DNA of 64,000 nt from Aeromicrobium phragmitis (lineage in GTDB: Bacteria; Actinomycetota; Actinomycetes; Propionibacteriales; Nocardioidaceae). Location of the stretch: contig NZ_RDBF01000006.1 in the NCBI RefSeq assembly GCF_003674095.1, positions 62,001 to 126,000 of the forward strand. The letters are read 5' to 3'. The first letter of the stretch is position 1. Every line of letters starts with the position of its first letter. The notes beneath the pieces were generated by a model. The model saw only the letters and a list, made by a program, of their open reading frames with translations, did no database searches and had not been told where the DNA came from. This document shows, one piece after another, positions 58,757-64,000 of this stretch. A program made the position numbers and the translations under genes.

Positions 58757-61696
58757 ATGCACATCACACGATCACGTCTCGCGAGGTGGGGGGCGGTCCT
58801 GACGGCCGCGCTCCTCGTCGCGGGACTGGCGCCGGGGTCGGCTTCGGCCGACCGGGACAAGGGACCACGCGAGGTGCGGGTCCATCCAGGCCCGACGCCC
58901 CAGCACTGGGATCCGCTGACGCCCGAGAAGTGGGAGTTCGCCGACGGCCAGGTGGCGATGAAGGAGGCGGGCACGCCTCCTGAGGGACCGCGGCGCCCGT
59001 TCGAGTACGCCATCGTCAACCACGGCCCCGCGCTCGCGTCGATCGACTACCGAGCCTCGGTGCGCATCGACGAACCGGTGGAGCGCAACGACCGCGACGT
59101 CGTGCTGATCTGGAACTACCAGTCACCGACGCGCTTCTACTACGCCCACCTGTCGCAGGACAACGGGATCTACGCGCACAACGGCATCTTCGTCGTCGAC
59201 GACGCCGATCGCCGCCGGATCGACGACCAGTGGAACGGCACGACGGGTGCGGCACCGGCCATCGACGACACCGACTGGCACGACGTGCGGCTGACGTACG
59301 ACGCGCCCTCCGGCGCCGTCCAGGTGCGGATGGACGGTGCGAGCGAACCGCTCATGACCGCGACGGACACGACGTTCTCCGGCGGCCGGGTCGGGTTCGG
59401 ATCGTTCGACAACTACGGGCGCATCCGCGACGTCAAGGTCTCGGGGGTCGCGGCGAGCGACCAGCCGGATCCGAACACGCCGATCACCGATCCGGTGCCC
59501 GAGGGCCCGGCGCCCGCCGACCTTGCGCTCGTGCTCGAGGAGGTCGCACAGCTGCCGGAGTCCGATCCGACCCCGGCGCCGACCGATCCGCGCATCATGC
59601 GGCACAACCGGATCAACTACGTGGGCGAGGTGCCGGACGGCTCGGGACGGCTGTACGTGCCCGACCTCAACGGGCCGATGTACCTTCTGGACAAGGAGAC
59701 CGGGCAGGCGCAGGTCTACCTCAACGTACGCGAACAGGACCCGCACTTCTTCTCCGGCCGGGGGATGGGCAGCGGCTTCGGCTTCGTGACGTTCCACCCC
59801 GAGTTCGCGAGCAACGGCAAGTTCTACACCGTGCACACCGTCGGCGCCGAGGGCATCGCGGCGAACGAGCCGACGTACCCGAACCAGCCGAACGCCACGG
59901 TGCAGTCGGTCGTCACCGAATGGACCGCGGACGATCCGGCGGCGCCGGTCTTCGCCGGCACGCGGCGAGAGGTCTTCCGCTTCGGGTTCGCGACGCAGAT
60001 CCACGCGATCCAGCAGATCGACTTCAACCCCACCGCGCAGCCCGGCGACGAGGACTACGGGCTGCTCTACCTCGCCGTCGGTGACGGCGGCATCGGACTG
60101 AACACCGACATCCCGCAGCGCCTGGACACTCCGGACGGCAAGATTTTGCGGATCGACCCCCTGGGCACGGACGGGCCGAACGGGGCCTACGGAATCCCCG
60201 CGTCCAACCCCTTCGTCGGAACCGAGGGCGCCCTGGGCGAGATCTATGCGATCGGCATGCGCGACCCGCACCGGTTCACGTGGGACCCGGAGGGCTCGCA
60301 CCAGATGTTCCTCGGCCACATCGGCCAGCGCGCCGTCGAAGCGGTGTACGAGGTGCGCAAGGGCGACAACTTCGGGTGGAGCGACATCGAGGGCCGTTAC
60401 CGGTACGAGAACGACCGCCAGTGTGTGCTGTTCCCGCTGACTCCGGAGCAGCAGCAGAAGGACTACGTCTACCCGGTCGCGTCCTACGACCACGACGCTC
60501 CGACGAACTGGGACTGCAACGCGGACTCCGGCCACGCCATCAGCGGTGGCCAGGTGTATCGCGGTCCGATCAAGGCACTGCGCGGCCGCTACGTGTTCGG
60601 TGACCTCGTCAACGGGTCGGTGTTCTCGACCGAGGTCAAGCAGATGCGCCGCGAGGCCAAGCACGAGGCGCCCATCACCGAGCTGCAGTTGCGCGACACC
60701 GACGGCAACCAGCTGCGGATGACCGACTTCGTCGACGACGTGCGGGTGGATCTGCGGTTCGGCACGGACGCCGACCGCAACCTGTACCTGCTGGCGAAGT
60801 CGAACGGCACGATCTGGAAGGTCGTCGACGCCGAGCGGGTCAAGCCACGCGAGGTCGTCGATAAGAAGCTGCGCGACCACCTCGTGTCGTTCTACGACTT
60901 CGACCGGGGCTTCGCGCAGAACGGCGCCCTGGAGGAGGACCAGGGCGATGCGAATCTGCTGTTGTCCCTCGTCAACGGCGGCAAGGACATGCGCGTGCGT
61001 GACGGGGCCTACCCGGGCAGCATCAACTCCTTGCAGACCCGCCAGGTCAACCCGGAGACCCCGGGCAATGACGACTGGAAGGCCGGCCTGTGGGACGCGA
61101 ACGGCGTCAAGGGCCTGGAGCGGCTCGCGGGGGCCGAGGGCATCACCGTCATGGGCTGGTTCAAGATGACGGGCGACCACCCGGCGCCGAACAGCAACAC
61201 GCCCGATCCCGCGGACCGGTACAACGCCGTCGGGTTGGCCGGGGTGCTGGCCGGCAACAGCGACGGCCACGGCGTGCGGGCACTGCTCGAGCTCATCAAC
61301 GTGAACGGTGAGCTGCGGCTCGTCGCGTTGGGCCGGCGCCTGGACGAGGGAGCGTCGCAGACGTTCGCCGCGTCCCAGGACTGGCAGGAGCTGCTGCCGC
61401 GCGACGAGTGGGTCCACCTGGCCGCGACGTTCGACTTCACAACCGGCGACATGGCGTTGTACCGCAACGGCAAGCCGATCGACGGGTTCTACGTCAACGA
61501 GGGCGACCCGTGGCAGGTCGACGGCACGGGAACGTCGCCGACGCTGCCGCGCGGGATCAAGATCGGCGGGTCCTACCCGCAGAACACCCGCGAGCAGAAC
61601 CCCTGCGACTGCCGGATGGACGGGTTGATGATCCTCGACACGGCCGCCAGCACGCAGGACGTGGCCCGGCAGTACCGCTCGTTCGTGCGGGACTGA
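58757..61696 (+). CDS. Secreted DUF1080-like / sorbosone-dehydrogenase-like / LamG fusion protein
   Basis: A 979-residue exported protein. The signal peptide is MHITRSRLARWGAVLTAALL with cleavage probably after ASA. Residues 40-235 form a concanavalin-like DUF1080 (3-keto-disaccharide hydrolase) domain. Residues 280-700 form a glucose/sorbosone dehydrogenase beta-propeller (VPDLNGPMYLLDKETG, LYLAVGDGGIG, IGMRDPHRFTWDP, KGDNFGWSDIEGRY). Residues 755-979 form a LamG-like domain (DEWVHLAATFDFTTGDMALYRNGK). PQQ is the usual cofactor of such propellers. It probably oxidises or cleaves a glycoside outside the cell for the upstream ABC importer. No membrane anchor is visible. Confidence 0.85.
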   Translation: MHITRSRLARWGAVLTAALLVAGLAPGSASADRDKGPREVRVHPGPTPQHWDPLTPEKWEFADGQVAMKEAGTPPEGPRRPFEYAIVNHGPALASIDYRASVRIDEPVERNDRDVVLIWNYQSPTRFYYAHLSQDNGIYAHNGIFVVDDADRRRIDDQWNGTTGAAPAIDDTDWHDVRLTYDAPSGAVQVRMDGASEPLMTATDTTFSGGRVGFGSFDNYGRIRDVKVSGVAASDQPDPNTPITDPVPEGPAPADLALVLEEVAQLPESDPTPAPTDPRIMRHNRINYVGEVPDGSGRLYVPDLNGPMYLLDKETGQAQVYLNVREQDPHFFSGRGMGSGFGFVTFHPEFASNGKFYTVHTVGAEGIAANEPTYPNQPNATVQSVVTEWTADDPAAPVFAGTRREVFRFGFATQIHAIQQIDFNPTAQPGDEDYGLLYLAVGDGGIGLNTDIPQRLDTPDGKILRIDPLGTDGPNGAYGIPASNPFVGTEGALGEIYAIGMRDPHRFTWDPEGSHQMFLGHIGQRAVEAVYEVRKGDNFGWSDIEGRYRYENDRQCVLFPLTPEQQQKDYVYPVASYDHDAPTNWDCNADSGHAISGGQVYRGPIKALRGRYVFGDLVNGSVFSTEVKQMRREAKHEAPITELQLRDTDGNQLRMTDFVDDVRVDLRFGTDADRNLYLLAKSNGTIWKVVDAERVKPREVVDKKLRDHLVSFYDFDRGFAQNGALEEDQGDANLLLSLVNGGKDMRVRDGAYPGSINSLQTRQVNPETPGNDDWKAGLWDANGVKGLERLAGAEGITVMGWFKMTGDHPAPNSNTPDPADRYNAVGLAGVLAGNSDGHGVRALLELINVNGELRLVALGRRLDEGASQTFAASQDWQELLPRDEWVHLAATFDFTTGDMALYRNGKPIDGFYVNEGDPWQVDGTGTSPTLPRGIKIGGSYPQNTREQNPCDCRMDGLMILDTAASTQDVARQYRSFVRD

Positions 61697-61704
61697 CAGG
61701 AGGG

Positions 61705-61747
61705 CGGCCGGCGGTGCCGGGCGGGATCAGCGTCCGGAGCCGCCGGC
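61705..61747. terminator. Hairpin between the secreted-protein and MhuD-like genes
   Basis: Perfect 9-bp stem GGCCGGCGG/CCGCCGGCC with a 25-nt loop. It overlaps the end of the convergent monooxygenase gene. Confidence 0.5.
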
Positions 61748-62053
61748 CACCTCGTAGGACCACAACTCGCTGTGGGTGGCGACGGGCTTCGGCGCGTCGC
61801 CACCGGCGCGTTCGCCCTCGGACCGATGCCCGTGCCCGAACGCGGGGGAGGACACCCACGCCTGGAACGACTCCTCGTCACGCCACCGCGTCACGACGAG
61901 CCACTGCTCGCGGTCGTCGGTGGGCTTGAGGAGCTCGAACCCTTCGAAGCCGTCGGCGCCGTCCACGGCACCGGCGCGCTTGGCGAAGCGGTGGGCGAGC
62001 TCGTCGCCGCTGTCCTTGGGCACGGTGATGGCGTTGATCTTGATGACGCTCAT
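61727..62053 (-). CDS. MhuD-like haem-degrading monooxygenase (ABM fold)
   Basis: A 108-residue antibiotic-biosynthesis-monooxygenase-fold protein closely resembling mycobacterial MhuD. MSVIKINAITVP (Asn 7), RFAKRAGAV (Arg 26) and QAW (Trp 66) fall at the same positions as the MhuD haem-site residues. The haem-ligand His of MhuD (75) is offset here: FGHGH gives His 74 and 76. MhuD cleaves haem to mycobilins, releasing iron. GGGAGG precedes the ATG. Upstream lies the first 82-bp repeat. Ligand shift and true haem activity need testing. Confidence 0.85.
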   Translation of the reverse strand: MSVIKINAITVPKDSGDELAHRFAKRAGAVDGADGFEGFELLKPTDDREQWLVVTRWRDEESFQAWVSSPAFGHGHRSEGERAGGDAPKPVATHSELWSYEVAGGSGR

Positions 62054-62073
62054 GGCCTCATCCTCCCACCAGG

Positions 62074-62155
62074 GCGGTAGGTGAGGTCCCACCCTCGCCG
62101 CGGAGCGGTAGGTGAGGTCCCAGCGCGGCCCGGCGCGTGGGATCACACCTACCGC
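62074..62155. repeat. 82-bp intergenic repeat, copy 1
   Basis: Direct arms GCGGTAGGTGAGGTCCCA at 62074-62091 and 62105-62122 (31-nt period), then an inverted arm at 62138-62155 (16 of 18 matches) after a 15-nt loop. It lies in the divergent gap between the MhuD-like and GNAT genes. Same layout and length as copy 2 at 62751-62832. Confidence 0.85.
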
Positions 62156-62178
62156 GCGGCGGATGGGAAGCTGGGGGA

Positions 62179-62736
62179 GTGAGCGACCTCATCGAGACCG
62201 AGCGTTTGACCCTGCGGCCGTTCCGCGTCGATCACCAGCCGGACGTCGAGGCCGTCTACGAGATCCACAGCGACCTCGAGATCGTCCGTTGGCTCGACAA
62301 CCCGCCGTTCGTCCTGATGGCCGACCACGAGGAGGCTCGCGCCTGGATCGAACGGCGCGCCGAGATCGAGGCCGAGGACTTCCGGCAACTGCAGCGTGCG
62401 ATCGAAGTGAAGGCGACCGGGGAGACGGCCGGCTCGGTCAGCATTCAGCGCCTCGTCCGTCAGGACGGTGGCTTCGTCGGCGAGTACGAGATCGGGTGGA
62501 AGCTGCGCCCCGCTGCGACCGGCGCGGGCTACGCCACCGAGGCGGCGCGGGCACTGGCGCTCGCGGCGTTCGCGATCGGCATGGACGAGCTCGTCATCGA
62601 CATGTACCCCGACAACGCGCCGTCGGCCGCCGTGGCCCGTCGGCTCGGTGCCGAGGAACTCGGTGTCCGGGACGACCCCTGGTACGGCGGCGACTCCCTG
62701 ATGTTCCGCCTCCGCCCGCCCCGCGCGGTGAGTTAG
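62179..62736 (+). CDS. GNAT family N-acetyltransferase
   Basis: A 185-residue acetyltransferase of the RimJ/RimL-like type. It has LIETERLTLRPFRVDHQPDVEAVYEI at the N-terminus and a C-terminal acetyl-CoA segment (YEIGWKLRPAATGAGYATEAARALALAAF), in which TGAGYATEA stands for the usual Q/R-x-x-G-x-G/A loop. A second motif, MYPDNAPSAAVARRLG, follows. The substrate is unknown. GTG 62179 is chosen; an upstream ATG-type frame at 62137 would begin inside the repeat. The gene is flanked by 82-bp repeats on both sides. Confidence 0.85.
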   Translation: MSDLIETERLTLRPFRVDHQPDVEAVYEIHSDLEIVRWLDNPPFVLMADHEEARAWIERRAEIEAEDFRQLQRAIEVKATGETAGSVSIQRLVRQDGGFVGEYEIGWKLRPAATGAGYATEAARALALAAFAIGMDELVIDMYPDNAPSAAVARRLGAEELGVRDDPWYGGDSLMFRLRPPRAVS

Positions 62737-62750
62737 CACGCGCACCGGGG

Positions 62751-62832
62751 GCGGTAGGTGTAGTCCCACGCCCCCGTCGGGGCGGTAGGTGTAGTCCCAC
62801 GACAGGCCTCGCGATGGGACTACACCTACCGC
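62751..62832. repeat. 82-bp intergenic repeat, copy 2
   Basis: Direct arms GCGGTAGGTGTAGTCCCA at 62751-62768 and 62782-62799 (31-nt period), then a perfect inverted arm at 62815-62832 after a 15-nt loop. The inverted arm includes the stop codon of the convergent methyltransferase gene. The hairpin could terminate both genes. Confidence 0.88.
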
Positions 62833-63575
62833 TCGGGCGGCGAGGCGAGCAGCACGACGTCGTCGTCGGCGGGCACGACGTCGAGGTGCCACTGCGGTGC
62901 CGCCGCCCGGGCTGCGTCCACCTGCTCGGGGGCGAGGAGGGTGGCGAAGACGCCGCGGGGTGCGAGCCAGTCCGCGGCACTCTCGATGACTGATCGCCAG
63001 TGGTCGAGCCCGTCCGGTCCGCCGTCGACGCTGTGCCTCGGCTCGTGGGCACGGAAGTCCGGATGGATGCGCTCGACCTCGTCGCTCGGCACGTGCGGCA
63101 GATAGGCGACGGCGAGGTCGACCCGACCGCGAAGCTCGTCCGGAAGCGCATCCCACCAGCTGCCGTGTCGCACCTCGAACCCGTAGCGCGAGGCGGTGCG
63201 GCGCGCGCTGGCCAGCGCCTGCTCGTCGATGTCGACACCGACCACACGCGCATCCGGCCAGTGGCGCGCGAGCAGCGCGGCGAGGGTGCCGGCGCCGCAC
63301 CCGAGGTCCACGGCGACAGCGGGTTCCATCCCCGCGACCGCGTCCACGATGACGGTGGCGCGGGCGCGCGGCACGAAAACGCCGGCGCCCACATCGACGC
63401 GAGCACCGGCGACTTCGGCGAAACCGAGCACCTGCTCCAGCGGCACCCCTGCGACGCGTCGGGCCACCGCTGCCCCGAGCGGAGCGCCCGAGAAGACGGC
63501 GCGCAACGCGGCTGCCTCGTCCTCGGCGAAGACGCAGCCTGCCGCGCGCAGTCGTTCCACGAGGGAGTCGCTCAC
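62826..63575 (-). CDS. PrmC-related putative protein N5-glutamine methyltransferase
   Basis: A 249-residue SAM methyltransferase of the PrmC-related group. The N-terminal helical part has AGVPLEQVLGFAEVAGARVDVGAGVFVPRARAT, like the PLQYLLG and VLIPRPET regions of PrmC (shown in part). Motif I is AVDLGCGAGTLAALLA and VVGVDIDEQAL follows. The catalytic NPPY of PrmC is replaced by YLPHVP, so glutamine methylation is doubtful. The last codons and stop lie in an 82-bp repeat arm. Release-factor methylation is normally done by a separate PrmC. Confidence 0.8.
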   Translation of the reverse strand: MSDSLVERLRAAGCVFAEDEAAALRAVFSGAPLGAAVARRVAGVPLEQVLGFAEVAGARVDVGAGVFVPRARATVIVDAVAGMEPAVAVDLGCGAGTLAALLARHWPDARVVGVDIDEQALASARRTASRYGFEVRHGSWWDALPDELRGRVDLAVAYLPHVPSDEVERIHPDFRAHEPRHSVDGGPDGLDHWRSVIESAADWLAPRGVFATLLAPEQVDAARAAAPQWHLDVVPADDDVVLLASPPER

Positions 63576-63580
63576 GACCG

Positions 63581-63586
63581 TAGGCT
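63581..63586 (+). promoter_or_regulatory. -10 element, leaderless promoter of the terminal GNAT gene
   Basis: TAGGCT, 7 nt before the ATG at 63594. Confidence 0.5.
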
Positions 63587-63593
63587 ACGAGGA

Positions 63594-64000
63594 ATGGACG
63601 AGAACCCCGTGATCATCACGGATCGGCTGATCCTGCGGCGCTTCACACTCGATGACGCGGACTTCCTTTTCGATCTCTTCTCCCGTGCCGAGGTCGCGCG
63701 GTGGAGTGGGTCAGGCACGCCGATGGACCGGCGTGAGGAGGCGGTCGAGCGCATCCGCCGCCAGCCGGCGCGTGCCGGTGATCATCCGGCGTGCGGCGTC
63801 TTCGCCGTCGAGGCGGACAGCGAGCTCGTGGGGATGGCTCTGCTCGTGCCGATCCCAGCCAGTGCGGGGCACGAGAGCGAGGGTGAGATCGAGATCGGGT
63901 GGCACTTCCATCCCGACGTCTGGGGGAACGGGTACGGGACCGAGGCGGGTCGTGCGCTCGTCGAGCGGGGCTTCGCCGCCGGGTTCCCCGCGCTCTACGC
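63594..64000 (+). CDS. GNAT family N-acetyltransferase (cut by window edge)
   Basis: The 5' 407 nt of an acetyltransferase gene that runs off the right edge. The visible 135 residues start MDENPVIITDRLILRRFTLD, then SRAEVARWSGSG and a typical RimJ-like acetyl-CoA region (EIGWHFHPDVWGNGYGTEAGRALVERGF; N-G-Y-G-T-E-A loop shown in part). The substrate is unknown. It is divergent from the PrmC-related gene by 18 nt and starts at a TAGGCT leaderless promoter. Confidence 0.88.
   Translation, partial: MDENPVIITDRLILRRFTLDDADFLFDLFSRAEVARWSGSGTPMDRREEAVERIRRQPARAGDHPACGVFAVEADSELVGMALLVPIPASAGHESEGEIEIGWHFHPDVWGNGYGTEAGRALVERGFAAGFPALY

Noticed and set aside
59123-61417. A 764-codon minus-strand open frame opposite the secreted fusion gene.
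   Set aside because: Composition rich in Val, Arg and His with no motif. The plus-strand protein has a signal peptide and recognisable domains.
62074-62832. Terminal inverted repeats of a transposon carrying the GNAT gene.
   Set aside because: The two elements are in the same orientation, not inverted, and no transposase is present between them.

Overview
The window is about 70% G+C and reads as an actinobacterial chromosome. Supporting signs are a mycothiol S-conjugate amidase (Mca), an MhuD-like haem-degrading monooxygenase, actinobacterial DUF4307 and DUF4245 proteins, and many genes that appear to be leaderless (TAnnnT hexamer 6-7 nt before ATG or GTG). A gene order like that around M. 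tuberculosis mca, phoH2, glpX, xseA and ispH is preserved. The overall flavour suggests Nocardioidaceae (for example Aeromicrobium), but the genus is inference. Nearly all of the sequence is coding. I see no rRNA, tRNA, CRISPR array, insertion sequence or prophage.

Layout. 1-5.2 kb: an Atu4866-type small protein, an AraC/KTSC/DUF5946 operon, a VOC protein, trmB, a Bax1-like membrane protein, a tandem repeat and an SGNH hydrolase. 5.2-9.2 kb: a tyrosine phosphatase-pirin pair, then an SDR-cytochrome P450 operon behind a 19-nt inverted repeat. 9.2-14.1 kb: VOC protein, Hsp20 with a HAIR-like (HspR) site, a YtfG/YtfH-like divergent pair, mug, msrA, AI-2E-family permease. 14.2-18.7 kb: proVWX glycine betaine/proline ABC operon, then ilvA. 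18.8-28.2 kb: housekeeping core greA-DUF4307-mca-small membrane protein-ASCH-AGCS symporter-DUF255-hemolysin III-isoprenyl transferase-phoH. 28.3-32.4 kb: two large membrane proteins around a PadR/HAAS pair. 32.4-36.1 kb: amidohydrolase, RpiR regulator and SSS symporter, sharing a TGCAA-N6-TTGC operator. 36.1-48.4 kb: fum, bifunctional putA with divergent LysR, glpX with a methyltransferase, DUF4245, xseBA, ispH, DUF6542, rmuC.

48.4-61.7 kb is the most distinctive block. A glycerate kinase-LacI pair is divergent from a ten-kilobase operon: branched-chain-type ABC transporter (five genes), Gfo/Idh/MocA oxidoreductase, DUF993 protein, xylose-isomerase-like TIM barrel and a 979-residue secreted protein. 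That last protein joins a DUF1080/3-keto-disaccharide-hydrolase-like domain, a sorbosone-dehydrogenase propeller and a LamG-like domain. Twin LacI-type operators sit in the divergent promoter. I read it as an oxidation-first (keto-sugar) catabolic system of unknown substrate.

61.7-64 kb: an MhuD-like monooxygenase, a GNAT gene flanked by two copies of an 82-bp repeat (two direct arms plus one inverted arm), a PrmC-related methyltransferase with an altered active-site motif, and a GNAT gene cut by the window edge.
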